Part shown: positions 51,923-60,668 of the stretch, one piece after another
How the letters are laid out: each line of letters starts with the position of its first letter
Numbering within the stretch: position 1 is the stretch's first letter
Origin: DATEDA01 sp963827595
GTDB taxonomy: Bacteria > Pseudomonadota > Gammaproteobacteria > Burkholderiales > SG8-39
Reading direction: 5' to 3'
DNA: 64,000 nucleotides
Assembly: GCA_963827595.1 (NCBI GenBank)
Contig: CAWHBT010000002.1
Span: 172,495 to 236,494 of the forward strand
Position numbers and translations under genes: made by a program
Notes under the pieces: generated by a model
Told to the model about the DNA's origin: nothing
Database searches by the model: none
The model's input: only the letters and a program-made list of their open reading frames with translations

Positions 51923-52726
51923 ATGAACCGAGAGAACACTGCACCGGTGCCCGGGATCGAGCTCGCCGGCGTGGCGAAGCGCTTCGACACGCCGCGCGGC
52001 AGCGTGCTCGCGGTGGATTGCACCGACTTGAAGATCCGCGGCGGCGAGTTCCTGGTGCTGCTCGGTCCCTCCGGCTGCGGCAAGACGACGATCCTGCGGA
52101 TGATCGCCGGCCTCGTGCACCCGACCGAGGGCACCGTGCGCATCGCCGAGCGCGAGCTCTGGCAGGCCGGGCGGCGCGATGCGCAGGCTTTGACCGAGCT
52201 CGGTGTCGTTTTCCAGGACTCGAACCTCTTCCCCTGGCTGTCGGTCGAGCGCAACGTGGCGCTGCCGCTCAAGCTGCGCGGGGTGCCGGAGGAGGAGCGG
52301 CTTGCCCGCGCGCGGGAATTGTGCGCGCGGGTCGGCATCGCCGGATTCGAGCTCGCCTGGCCGCGGCAACTCTCGGGTGGAATGCGCCAGCGGGCGGCGA
52401 TTGCTCGTGCGTTGGCGCGTGACCCTTCGATCCTCTTGATGGATGAGCCCTTCGGTGCGCTCGACGCCATCACGCGCGATCAGCTCAACTTGGAGCTGCA
52501 ACGCATCTGGCTGGCGCAGGGATGCACCGTGGTGTTCGTCACCCACTCGATTTCCGAGGCGGTGTTCCTCGGCGACCGCATCCTGCTGCTCTCGCCGCGG
52601 CCGGGACGGATCGATACCGAGGTCGAAGTCAAGTTTCCGCGGCCGCGGCCCACCTCGATCCAGAATCTGCCCGAATTTCAGGACATCGTTCGTCGGCTGC
52701 GGGAACGACTGGAGGCTCTCACGTGA
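51923..52726 (+). CDS. ABC transporter ATP-binding protein (SsuB/TauB-like)
   Basis: A 267-residue ATPase. Walker A GPSGCGKTT, Q-loop VVFQDSNLFPWLSV, signature LSGGMRQR, Walker B ILLMDEPFGALD and H-loop VFVTHSISEAVFL are all intact. It energises the permease encoded downstream (overlap of four bases, GTGA) for the binding protein encoded divergently. Confidence 0.95.
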   Translation: MNRENTAPVPGIELAGVAKRFDTPRGSVLAVDCTDLKIRGGEFLVLLGPSGCGKTTILRMIAGLVHPTEGTVRIAERELWQAGRRDAQALTELGVVFQDSNLFPWLSVERNVALPLKLRGVPEEERLARARELCARVGIAGFELAWPRQLSGGMRQRAAIARALARDPSILLMDEPFGALDAITRDQLNLELQRIWLAQGCTVVFVTHSISEAVFLGDRILLLSPRPGRIDTEVEVKFPRPRPTSIQNLPEFQDIVRRLRERLEALT

Positions 52727-53511
52727 AGCGCATTCCCCTCGACTGGTTCACGACCCCCGCGTTGCTGGTGGCGTTCGTGCTCGTCTGGCACTTCTACGTG
52801 ACGTGGTTCAACGTCTCGAAGTTCATCATCCCGTCCCCGATCCTCGTCGCCGAGAGCTTCGTGGATCTGCTGACGACCCCCAATACGCTGAAGCACACCT
52901 GGATCACGCTGTACGAGACGATCGTCGGGTTTCTGCTGGCTTGCGCGATCGGCGTGGGCCTGGGCGCGGTGCTGGGCAAGACACCGTGGCTCGAACGCGC
53001 CCTCAATCCGTTCATCGTCGCGACGCAGGTGGTCCCGAAGGTCGCGCTGGTGCCGCTGTTCATCCTGTGGTTCGGGTTCGGGCCGGAATCGAAGATCGTC
53101 GTGGCCGCCGTCCTGGCGTTCTTTCCGATCCTGACGAACACCGTGCTCGGCATCAAATCCGTGGATCTCGGGCACAAGGACGTGATGACCGTGCTCAACG
53201 CGACCAAGTGGGAGAAGTTCGTCTCCCTCGAACTGCCGAGCGCGCTTCCCACCGTTCTCGCCGGTATGGAGGTCGGGATCGTGCTGGCGATCATCGGGGC
53301 GGTGGTCGGCGAGTACCTGGGCGGCAACACCGGTCTCGGCTACCTCGCCGTCGCGTCAATGAACGACTACAAGACCGGCACGCTCTTCGCCGTGATCTTC
53401 CTGCTGACGATCCTCGGCTTCGGGCTCTACGTCCTGGTAGGCAGCCTCAAGCGGTTCCTCATACCCTGGCACGAGTCCGTGCTGATCGAGCGTCAGACCG
53501 TCGCCGGGTGA
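52723..53511 (+). CDS. ABC transporter permease (SsuC/TauC-like)
   Basis: A 262-residue inner-membrane protein with about six hydrophobic helices. The cytosolic EAA-like loop reads LNATKWEKFVSLELPSALPTVLAGMEVGIVLAIIGAVVGEYLGG, a good match to taurine/nitrate-type permeases. The GTG at 52723 overlaps the ATPase stop. Its end faces the end of a second, convergent ABC operon. Confidence 0.93.
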   Translation: MKRIPLDWFTTPALLVAFVLVWHFYVTWFNVSKFIIPSPILVAESFVDLLTTPNTLKHTWITLYETIVGFLLACAIGVGLGAVLGKTPWLERALNPFIVATQVVPKVALVPLFILWFGFGPESKIVVAAVLAFFPILTNTVLGIKSVDLGHKDVMTVLNATKWEKFVSLELPSALPTVLAGMEVGIVLAIIGAVVGEYLGGNTGLGYLAVASMNDYKTGTLFAVIFLLTILGFGLYVLVGSLKRFLIPWHESVLIERQTVAG

Positions 53512-53612
53512 TCTCTCCCGGTTGCGGGGCGTGATACTGGGCTTAGCTCAGCCCTCGCCCAGGGCCAGCTATACCAGGAGGCAGCGCTCGACGAGGCCTA
53601 TTGGCTACCCGC

Positions 53613-54361
53613 TCAGGACCACCGCTCCCGCGCGCGGGTCTCCACCCAGTGGGCGACGACGTACAGGAAGATCGATAGAAAGATCGCCACGATGCTCGCG
53701 CCGAGCGCGCGCTCCATGTTCAGGTCGGAGCGCGCGTCCGCGAGCATGAAGCCGAGTCCGCCCGTCCCCATCAGGTACTCGGCCACCATTGCCGCCAGTA
53801 TCGAATGCGCCGCGGCGATCCGCAACGCTACGCAGAACAACGGCACCGCGGCAGGGATCGCCAGCAGCCACAAGCGTACGCAAACGCGATGCGCCGAAGC
53901 TCGAGAAGAGATCCTCGGACAGCGGCGGCAGGGCCCGCAGCCCCGCCGTGGAGAAGACGAATGACGGGAAAAAGGAGATCACCACCACCACGACCAGCGC
54001 GGTCGTGTAGTCGTAGCCGAAGATCCGCGCCAGGATCGGGATGATGGTGACGACGGGGACAGAGCTCGCGAGGACCGTCAGCGGCGTGACCGCTCCCTGA
54101 AGAAAGCGCGACAGCCAACCCGCAACCGCGAGCGTCGCGCCGACGAGCATCCCGATGGCGAGGCCAGCGAGCGCCGTCCCGATCGTCGTGGCGGCCGGAC
54201 CCATGTACTGGCCGGGATTCCGTACCAAGTCGGCGAACACCGCGCTCGGACGCGGGAGCACGATCGCGTTGAAGCCCATCCACACGACCCACGCCTCCCA
54301 CGCCGACGATGAGGAGCGCGATCGCCCAGAACTGCCCGACGAAGCTCGCGGCGACCCTCAT
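53613..54361 (-). CDS. ABC transporter permease, last gene of the amidohydrolase operon, two frameshifts
   Basis: About 250 residues. MRVAASFVGQFWAIALLIVGV starts it; after a slip near 54.30 kb, WMGFNAIVLPRPSAVFADLVRNPGQYMG and LLSEDLFSSFGASRLRT continue; after another near 53.88 kb, WLLAIPAAVPLFCVALRIAAAHSILAAMVAEYLMG completes the EAA loop. All parts fit one SsuC-type permease. The ATG overlaps the preceding permease stop by four bases. With its paralog it would form a heterodimer. Confidence 0.8.
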
Positions 54362-55116
54362 TCGCGGAACCGGTCCGCCACGGCGCGCTCCGCCAGCGCC
54401 AGCGCGCCGTAGCACGCGAGCGAGAGCGCGGCCGCCAGCACCACCGCCGACCAGAGAAGCGGGATCTGGAAGTTCTGCATCGCGTTGACGATCAGCACGC
54501 CGAGACCGCGCTCCGCGCCGAACCATTCGCCGAGAATCGCGCCGAGCAGCGCCGCCGGCGCGCAGAGCTTCAGCGCCGTGACCACGGTGGGGAGCGCAGC
54601 GAGGAACTCGAGGCTCGCGAAGCGCCGCAACCGGCTGGCGCCCAGCGACGAGAACACGTCCTGATGCGCGGCGCGCGGTGCTTGCAGGCCGCTGGTCGTG
54701 GCCACGTAGACGAGGAAGTAGACGTGCAGCGTCGCCAGCGCCGTGGGTGCCGCGCCGCGGCCGATGGTCACGATCAGGATCGGGCCGAGTGCGATCCCGG
54801 GAATCGCGTTGGCGAACGCTGCGAACCGGTCCAGGCCCGGCCGAAGAACCCCCAAGAAGTGGACTGCCACCGCCATGGCGGCGCCGAGCACCGCCCCCAG
54901 GACGTAGCCGATCCCGGCCGCCTCGGCCGTTGCCAAGACCGCGCGCTGGAAGAGCGCCAGCCGCGACGGGTCGGCGAGAACGGCGAGCACCTCGCTCAGG
55001 GGCGGAAACGTGAGGCCGAGCAGCCGGGCGCGGCCCACCGCCTCCCACGCCACCAGCAGGACCAGAAGGCCGATGACGCCGGCAGCGCGATCAAGCCATC
55101 GCGTGGCCTGCTTCAT
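54358..55116 (-). CDS. ABC transporter permease (SsuC/TauC-like)
   Basis: A 252-residue permease with about six helices. FSSLGASRLRRFASLEFLAALPTVVTALKLCAPAALLGAILGEWFGAERGLG is the EAA loop region. The start lies inside the end of the ATPase gene (26 bases overlap), showing tight coupling. It pairs with the next permease gene, with which it shares the loop pattern. Confidence 0.92.
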   Translation of the reverse strand: MKQATRWLDRAAGVIGLLVLLVAWEAVGRARLLGLTFPPLSEVLAVLADPSRLALFQRAVLATAEAAGIGYVLGAVLGAAMAVAVHFLGVLRPGLDRFAAFANAIPGIALGPILIVTIGRGAAPTALATLHVYFLVYVATTSGLQAPRAAHQDVFSSLGASRLRRFASLEFLAALPTVVTALKLCAPAALLGAILGEWFGAERGLGVLIVNAMQNFQIPLLWSAVVLAAALSLACYGALALAERAVADRFRE

Positions 55117-55870
55117 GCGGCTCCAGCGCGAGGGTCAGCTCGTCGGCGAGCTCGTGGAAACGCTCGGTGCGCATGGTCGCCGCCGTCCGCGGGCGGGCGA
55201 AGGGCACCTGCAGGATCTTGATGATCCGGCCCGGACGGCTCGACAGCACCACCACGCGATCGGACAGGACGAGCGCCTCGTCCACCGAGTGCGTGACGAG
55301 GAGCGTCGTCGTGCGGCGCTCGGTCCAGATGCGCTGCAGCTCGAACACCATCTGCCGCCGTGTGACCGCGTCGAGCGCGCCGAAGGGCTCGTCGAGCAGC
55401 AGCACCCTGGGCTCGAGCACGAGCGAGCGCGCGATCGCCACGCGCTGCCGCATCCCGCCGGAGAGCTGCTTCGGCCGCGCGCGCTCGAAGTCGGACAGCC
55501 CGACGAGCTTGAGCAGCGCGCGGAGGGCTGCCTCGTCGATCGGACGGCCGGCGACCCGGAACGGCAGCGCGACGTTGTCCCACACCGAGAGCCACGGGAG
55601 CAGCGCGTGCTCCTGAAAGGCGACGCCGAGCCGGTGCTCGCGCGCGAGCTCGCCGGGCGCGCGCGCGCCGACGCTCACCGTGCCGATGGTCGGCGTCTCG
55701 AGCGCCGCGACGGTCCGGAGCAGCGTGCTCTTGCCGCAGCCCGACGGCCCGATCAGCGCGACGAACTCGCCGTCGGCCACGCTCAGGTCGATCCCCTGCA
55801 CGGCGGTGAAGGCCGGGGCCGACCCGATGCGAAACTCCTTGCTCACCCCGGTGAGACGGATCTCGGCCAT
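55091..55870 (-). CDS. ABC transporter ATP-binding protein (SsuB/TauB-like)
   Basis: A 259-residue ATPase with Walker A GPSGCGKST, Q-loop VAFQEHALLPWLSV, signature LSGGMRQRVAIARS, Walker B VLLLDEPFGALD and H-loop LLVTHSVDEALVLSD. It lies three bases after the amidohydrolase and overlaps the permease. It belongs to the binding protein encoded at the head of the operon. Confidence 0.95.
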   Translation of the reverse strand: MAEIRLTGVSKEFRIGSAPAFTAVQGIDLSVADGEFVALIGPSGCGKSTLLRTVAALETPTIGTVSVGARAPGELAREHRLGVAFQEHALLPWLSVWDNVALPFRVAGRPIDEAALRALLKLVGLSDFERARPKQLSGGMRQRVAIARSLVLEPRVLLLDEPFGALDAVTRRQMVFELQRIWTERRTTTLLVTHSVDEALVLSDRVVVLSSRPGRIIKILQVPFARPRTAATMRTERFHELADELTLALEPHEAGHAMA

Positions 55871-55873
55871 GGC

Positions 55874-57253
55874 TCAGGCCACCTTGGCCTCGAACCGCGC
55901 CATCAGCCTCGCCTGGTGGGCCGCGAGCTGCCGGCGCATGCGCTCGACGTCGACGGTCAGGAACTCGCGGTCCTTCATGACGACGCGCCCGTCGATCACC
56001 ACCGTGCGCACGTCGCGCCCCGTGGTGACGCTGGCGGCGGTGAAGAGCGGGTCGTAGAGCGGATACTGATCGGGCTCCCGGGCGTCGACGAGGATGAAGT
56101 CGGCGCGCTTGCCGGGAGCGAGGCTGCCGAGCCGTCCGTCGCCGTCGGCGACGCGGGCGCCGCCCTGGATCGCGATGGCAAGCAGCTCCTCGCTCGCGAC
56201 CACGCCCCGGAAGTGATTCGGGGTGCCGGCAACGAGCTGCTGGCCGATCCGCGCGGCGTGCGCGACCTGGAAGATGTCGAGCGGCCCCCAGGTGGCCGCA
56301 CCGTCCGTGCCGAGCCCGACCGGGACGCCCTTGCGCCACATCTCGAGCATGCGCGGCTGGCCGATGTGGTAGTTGTTGAACGCGCAGTGCGCCACCGAGA
56401 CCTGGCGCTTCACGTACAGCTCGAGCTCCTCGTTCGAGAGGAGCACCGCGTGCGCCGTGTGCAGGTGCGGGCCGAACACGCCGAGGTTCTCGAGATACTC
56501 CACCGGGCGCATCCCCCACCGCGCGAGGGCGAAGTCCACCTCGTAGGTGCCTTCCGCGAGGTGGGTGTGCAGCCGCACTCGCTCCTGCTTCGCGAGCGCC
56601 GCCATGTCGCGCTGCAGGGCCTCGCTGCAGACCATGATCTGGCGGAGCGCCGGCCACGCCTTGACGCGCGGATGCTTCTTCCAGCGCTTCACGAGCGCCT
56701 CGTTCCGGCGCAGCGCCTCGCGGGTGCTCATCCGCATCGACTTCGGCATCTCCTCGTCCATGTCCATCGTCGAGAGCGCGACGACGCCTCGGATGCCGAC
56801 CTCTTCGGCGGCGCGGCCCATGGCGTCAGGATGCGGGCCACCGGACTCGAGGAAGCAAGTCGTCCCGACGCTGATCATCGCCGTGTAGGCGCACAGCCCG
56901 GAGAGATAGACATCGTCTTCCGTCAGCATCGCCTCGAACGGCACGTAGTAGTGCCGCCACGGCGGCATGCGCAGCTTGCGCTTGCGGGCGAGCTGGAAGA
57001 GCTTGCCGCGCAGGAACTGCTGGGCGGTATGGAAGTGGGTGTCGACGAGGCCCGGCATCGCGGTGAGACCGGTCGCGTCGATGGTCTCCTTCGCCCGCCA
57101 CCGCCGCAGCGCCTGCTTGCGCGGGCCGACCCAGGCGATCGTGTTGCCGCGGACCGCGATCGCCCCGTCGTCGATCACGCGCGCGCGCTCGTCGAAGGTG
57201 AGCACGTGCGCGCCGACCACCAGCAGGTCGGCGGGGCGGGCCGGAGCGCTCAC
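55874..57253 (-). CDS. Amidohydrolase of the ATZ/TRZ type within an ABC import operon
   Basis: A 459-residue metal-dependent hydrolase. Metal and catalytic motifs are VDTHFHTAQQF, LHTHLAEGTYEV, HTAHAVLLSNEE and LGTDGAATWGP. The end AVADGDGRLGSLAPGKRADFILVD-like segment is typical of deaminases such as TrzA, 5-methylthioadenosine deaminase and hydroxydechloroatrazine hydrolase. The GTG at 57253 overlaps the binding protein stop by four bases (GTGA). The location suggests it acts on the imported compound. Confidence 0.9.
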   Translation of the reverse strand: MSAPARPADLLVVGAHVLTFDERARVIDDGAIAVRGNTIAWVGPRKQALRRWRAKETIDATGLTAMPGLVDTHFHTAQQFLRGKLFQLARKRKLRMPPWRHYYVPFEAMLTEDDVYLSGLCAYTAMISVGTTCFLESGGPHPDAMGRAAEEVGIRGVVALSTMDMDEEMPKSMRMSTREALRRNEALVKRWKKHPRVKAWPALRQIMVCSEALQRDMAALAKQERVRLHTHLAEGTYEVDFALARWGMRPVEYLENLGVFGPHLHTAHAVLLSNEELELYVKRQVSVAHCAFNNYHIGQPRMLEMWRKGVPVGLGTDGAATWGPLDIFQVAHAARIGQQLVAGTPNHFRGVVASEELLAIAIQGGARVADGDGRLGSLAPGKRADFILVDAREPDQYPLYDPLFTAASVTTGRDVRTVVIDGRVVMKDREFLTVDVERMRRQLAAHQARLMARFEAKVA

Positions 57254-58266
57254 GTCTTGATCCCCTTGTAGGCCTCCTCGAGCACCGATAGGTCGAAGAT
57301 CTGCGTGGCGGTCGGCAGCCCGGTGCGCCCGGTCGCGGTCGCCGCCGCGAACATGCCGTCGACCCGATCCTTCTCGAGCATGAAGAGCCCGCGCGGCGAC
57401 GCTTTGGCGAGCGGAATCTGCGCCTCGTTCTGGCGCTCCTGCTGCTTCAGGTCGAGGCCGAGGTCGGCGCCGTACTTCGTCACCACGAGCTTCGCCGCGA
57501 GCGTGGGGTCCTTCTCGTTCTCCATCCATCCTCGCACCAGCGCCCGCATGTAGCCCACGAGCATGGCGCGGTCGCGCTTCAGCGTTTCCCTCGGCACGAA
57601 GACGAGGGTCGCGGCGGCCTTGAAGCCCATCTGATCGAACGTGACGACGTAGAAGTCCTTCTCGGGCTTGAGCCCCATGCGCTCGAGCGTCAGCGGCTGA
57701 TTGGTCACGAAGCAGGTGTAGGCATCGCCCTGTTTGGCGAGCAGCGGCTCGGGCGAGAAACCGGCGGGGATGAACTGGTACTGGTTCGGGAGCTTGTTCA
57801 GGGCGAGCGTGGCCTCGATCGCGGTGCGTTCGTTCGGCCCTTGAGCCAGGATCTTCGCGCCGACGAGGTCCTGCGCCGAGCGGATCGGCTTGTCCGCGCG
57901 CGACAGGATCGCGAGCGGCGAGACCGGGAAGTTCGAGCCGATGATCACGAAGTCGTTGCCCTGCTTGACGGCGTCGAGGAACGGCAGCCAGTTCGCCTGC
58001 CCGACGTCGGCTTTCCCGGCCGCGACGGTCGCGAGCGGCGACGGGGCGTTCGGACCGCCCTGTAGATGCTTGGCGTCGATCCCTTCCGCAACGAAATAGC
58101 CGCGGTCGAGCGCGATCCAGTGCCCGGCGTGCTGGACGTTGTTGATCCACGCGAACGCGGTCGTCACGGTGCGGGTGGGCTTCGTTTGTGTGAACCCGGC
58201 CGGCGCGGCGAGTACGCCCGCGCCCGCCACTACCGATCTCAGGAACATGCGGCGGTCGAGTGTCAT
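57250..58266 (-). CDS. ABC transporter substrate-binding protein (NMT1/THI5-like)
   Basis: A 338-residue binding protein with a twin-arginine-like start (MTLDRRMFLRSVVAGAGVLAAPAG). The mature segment VTTAFAWINNVQHAGHWIALDRGYFVAEGIDAKHLQGGPNAPS resembles the thiamine-pyrimidine/riboflavin-type group. The ATG at 58266 is preceded by AAAGGAG. It is the first gene of the operon SBP, amidohydrolase, ATPase and two permeases. A heterocyclic ligand would fit the partner enzyme. Confidence 0.88.
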   Translation of the reverse strand: MTLDRRMFLRSVVAGAGVLAAPAGFTQTKPTRTVTTAFAWINNVQHAGHWIALDRGYFVAEGIDAKHLQGGPNAPSPLATVAAGKADVGQANWLPFLDAVKQGNDFVIIGSNFPVSPLAILSRADKPIRSAQDLVGAKILAQGPNERTAIEATLALNKLPNQYQFIPAGFSPEPLLAKQGDAYTCFVTNQPLTLERMGLKPEKDFYVVTFDQMGFKAAATLVFVPRETLKRDRAMLVGYMRALVRGWMENEKDPTLAAKLVVTKYGADLGLDLKQQERQNEAQIPLAKASPRGLFMLEKDRVDGMFAAATATGRTGLPTATQIFDLSVLEEAYKGIKT

Positions 58267-58730
58267 GTCGTAGCTCCTTTGCGCTTGCGCGGCCTTCGAG
58301 GTCGTCGGCACTTCGTGCCGATCGGCAGTCCGGCGGCGACGGCCACGAAACCGCCAGTGATCACTGGGCGGAAGGCGCCTCTTCGACCGCGCGGGCCGGG
58401 GCGGTTAGTCCCGGGCGTGCATTTATAACCCGTTATGGCAACCAGCGAGGCGATGCCGCCCGGAGATCCGTCCGGACCCGTTCATTGCCAGCGCAAGGCG
58501 GCACGGTTCGGTGCCCGCGGCCCGGCGGGGAGACGATGCGGCTAGACGAGATCCGCGCGATGCGCCTGTAGCCAAGCCTGCGCCTCGAGCGCGAAGAAGT
58601 GCCGCGGCGCTCGCGGACCTGACCGATCATGACACCGGCATCGGGTGCGGACAGTCGCTGACGAGCGAACAACTGGTGTCGAAGCGCCGCGCCGTGCGGG
58701 CTCAGCACGGCCCGCGCGATCGCCGCAGCT
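58267..58730. other. Non-coding stretch upstream of the second ABC import operon
   Basis: About 465 bases without a credible gene. An AT-rich inverted repeat ATAACCCGTTAT lies at 58425-58436, about 160 bases before the operon start, and is the only strong local structure. It may be a promoter or regulator site for the minus-strand operon. The rest (to the AbiEii-type stop) shows no coding or RNA signal. Confidence 0.4.
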
Positions 58731-59408
58731 TCAGCGCCGCGCGGACTTCTTCTTGGAACGGTTCTTTGTTGCCGGAAAGAGCGCGCGGACGCGCGCGAGG
58801 CACCGGTCGTAGGTCGCCGGTTTCCCGAGGAGGTCGAGTTGCGCGAAGTCCTCGCGCAGGCCTGCCTCGTGTTCGACGAGCCGCTGAAGGACCGCGGACC
58901 GCCGCGCGGCGAGGATCGGCGCGAGGACCGCGAGACACTCGGGATCCCGGTCGATCACCGTGGCGATGTCGAAGAGGTCGCGCGCTTTCAGCTCCGGCCC
59001 GCGATGCTCGAGCTTCTTGGCGACGATCTCCGCCGGCGACTCGACGAGGATCCGGCGCCCGAGGATCGTCTCGGGCTGCCAGGGCGACGGCGTGAGCGGG
59101 GTTGCGACGATGAAGTCGAGCTCCCCCTGCGGAAAGTACAGCTTGAGGAAACCCGCCTGCTCCACGTATTCACCGGTCTTCTCTTCTGCGGCGGCGTTGA
59201 GCCTGGGCGTGAGATAGCCGAGCCACTGCGGATCCGGCACGAAGATATCGACGTCCTTGCTGATGCGGTGCTGGTACCGGCGCATCAGCGCGGTGCCGCC
59301 GCCGAGACTCCACTCGCCGAGCCGCTGTCCCGAGCGCTCGGCCGCATCGAGGATGTCGAGCGCGTGGCCGAGGAGCGTCTCCCAGACGCTCAGGCGGGGA
59401 TCGTCCAC
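58731..59408 (-). CDS. AbiEii/AbiGii-type nucleotidyltransferase (toxin component)
   Basis: A 225-residue protein of the NTP_transf AbiEii group. LGGGTALMRRYQHRISKDVDIFV is the nucleotidyltransferase GS-type motif with metal-binding Asp pair (KDVDIF). ILVESPAEIVAKKLEHRGPELKARDLFDIATVID is the conserved helical pair. The lysine/arginine-rich tail is unusual. Its start overlaps the end of the HTH gene by 19 bases. In AbiE systems such enzymes modify tRNA or related targets and stop growth. Confidence 0.88.
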   Translation of the reverse strand: MDDPRLSVWETLLGHALDILDAAERSGQRLGEWSLGGGTALMRRYQHRISKDVDIFVPDPQWLGYLTPRLNAAAEEKTGEYVEQAGFLKLYFPQGELDFIVATPLTPSPWQPETILGRRILVESPAEIVAKKLEHRGPELKARDLFDIATVIDRDPECLAVLAPILAARRSAVLQRLVEHEAGLREDFAQLDLLGKPATYDRCLARVRALFPATKNRSKKKSARR

Positions 59409-59890
59409 GATCTAATTCTCAAAGTCGTACCGAGCGCGCGGGCGATCTGCGCGAGGTTGTCGAGCACCTTTTCGCGGCTCGACCACGCCTCGACCTGCCG
59501 GACCACGCCTTCGAGCACTGGTGCCGGCAGCTCCTCGAGAATTACCCGCAGGTGCGGCCGTCGCGTCGCGGGCACCGTCCCGCTGAGCAGGATGCGCACC
59601 AGCTCATCGGGTCGGAGCGGCTCGCGAAAGCTCGTGCTCGCCGAGGTGCAGGCCATCCGCACGTAGTCCGGCTTGCCTCGCTCGTCGGGGGCAGGCAGGA
59701 CCGTGAGGCGCTGCCCAACGATCTGGAAGATCGCGATGAGCTTCCGCACGCCGATGTCGGGGAAGACGCCGTTCTCCAGCTGGTTCAGGGTCGTCCGGGC
59801 CACCCCCGCCCGCTGCGCGAGCTGGGCCTGCGTCAGGGACTTCGCCTTCCGCGCCTGCCGGATCACCGGACCGAGGGCTGCGAGGTACAT
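59390..59890 (-). CDS. HTH (XRE-like) regulator, partner of the AbiEii-type toxin
   Basis: A 166-residue protein: IRQARKAKSLTQAQLAQRAGVARTTLNQLENGVFPDIGVRKLIAIFQIVG is a full N-terminal XRE-like helix-turn-helix. The C-terminal region, LRPDELVRILLSGTVPATRRPHLRVILEELPAPVLEGVV, is probably the toxin partner part. The ATG at 59890 fits the promoter 25 bases upstream. It likely represses its own operon via the palindrome at 59898-59915. Confidence 0.88.
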   Translation of the reverse strand: MYLAALGPVIRQARKAKSLTQAQLAQRAGVARTTLNQLENGVFPDIGVRKLIAIFQIVGQRLTVLPAPDERGKPDYVRMACTSASTSFREPLRPDELVRILLSGTVPATRRPHLRVILEELPAPVLEGVVRQVEAWSSREKVLDNLAQIARALGTTLRIRSWTIPA

Positions 59891-59897
59891 TTCGCGA

Positions 59898-59944
59898 TGT
59901 CCAATATATTGGACATTATATCCAGCCGGCTGCGACGGCGTCAA
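59898..59944 (-). promoter_or_regulatory. Strong promoter with overlapping palindromic operator for the HTH-AbiEii operon
   Basis: A perfect 18-base palindrome, TGTCCAATATATTGGACA, occupies 59898-59915. Directly upstream on the minus strand is TATAAT (59920-59915), an 18-base spacer and TTGACG (59944-59939). The palindrome covers the predicted transcription start, so a bound regulator would block initiation. The start codon lies eight bases downstream. Confidence 0.75.
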
Positions 59945-59967
59945 CCGGGTCAATCAGCGCGAGTTGT

Positions 59968-60243
59968 TCACTGGTCTTCAGTCTTGCGACGACCCGCCTT
60001 TCTTCGCGCCTTGAAATCGGTCACGAGCTCGTCTTCGGTCACACCCGCCCTCGCCATCCATTCGTCGAGCCGGCGCCCGGCCTCGCGCAGTGCCGCGAGG
60101 TCTTCCTCCGCGGGCCTGTTGCGCAGCGGGATGTAGAGGCCGACGGTACGCCCGTGCTTCGTCACCGCGATCGGTGTTTCGGACTCCAGGTACTGCGCGA
60201 GCTGCTCGCGAAACTCCCGCATGCCCACTTTCGTCGCTGCCAT
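59968..60243 (-). CDS. Phd/YefM-type antitoxin, orphan
   Basis: A 91-residue protein. VGMREFREQLAQYLESETPIAVTKHGRTVGLYIPL is the Phd/YefM N-terminal DNA-binding and dimer domain; the C-terminal half (EEDLAALREAGRRLDEWMARAGV) would be the toxin-binding helix. No Doc, YoeB or PIN toxin gene follows; the next gene has its own promoter. The ATG at 60243 fits the upstream operator. It may be a leftover, or act on a distant toxin. Confidence 0.85.
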   Translation of the reverse strand: MAATKVGMREFREQLAQYLESETPIAVTKHGRTVGLYIPLRNRPAEEDLAALREAGRRLDEWMARAGVTEDELVTDFKARRKAGRRKTEDQ

Positions 60244-60256
60244 GGCCGGTCTCCGG

Positions 60257-60306
60257 ATGTGTACTCTATGTGTACACATTATGCCTTGGCCGGCGCTGCC
60301 TGGCAA
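60257..60306 (-). promoter_or_regulatory. Promoter and inverted-repeat operator of the phd-type gene
   Basis: ATGTGTAC (60257-60264) and GTACACAT (60272-60279) form an inverted repeat with a seven-base spacer, typical of Phd/YefM operators. On the minus strand CATAAT (60283-60278) and TTGCCA (60306-60301) are 17 bases apart and overlap the repeat. Autorepression is likely. Confidence 0.6.
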
Positions 60307-60668
60307 TGACCGGGACGTGTTCCGGGCAGCCGCTCGGAGGATCGTGGGGACCGGGCGTTCTCAAGGATACGGAGGCGAGTGGCTCACAACGTGAGCCGTC
60401 CGGCGATGCCGGTCACGGGCCGGAGGCAGTTCGCACGACTTCCTGCCCGCGCTGCCCGTCGGATCGCGCGAGCGGCGAGGTTCCGGAGAAAGAGTCCCTT
60501 CGCGCCGCTCGGCGCCGCAGCGATACTCTGGCGCCGTTCCGGCGAATCCCTCGTCGGGAGGTCGTGCCGGGGGGCGAGCCCCCTCCTGGCGAGTACCCCG
60601 AAGCGATATCGCCGGGCGCAAGCCGCCGCGGCGCCAAGCGCGAGGAGAATCCTGGAGCGGAACGAACC
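60307..60668. other. Non-coding stretch before the nuclease-helicase gene
   Basis: About 360 bases with no gene or RNA I can support. Open frames across it lack start sites and have biased composition. It lies between the minus-strand toxin-antitoxin genes and the plus-strand helicase; any helicase promoter is here, but no consensus was seen. Confidence 0.5.

Noticed and set aside
55010..57271. A 753-residue open frame on the plus strand
   Set aside because: It lies opposite an ABC ATPase and an amidohydrolase with full motifs. Its composition is a GC shadow.
58511..59095. Plus-strand frame over the AbiEii-type gene
   Set aside because: Antisense to a gene with a clear nucleotidyltransferase motif.
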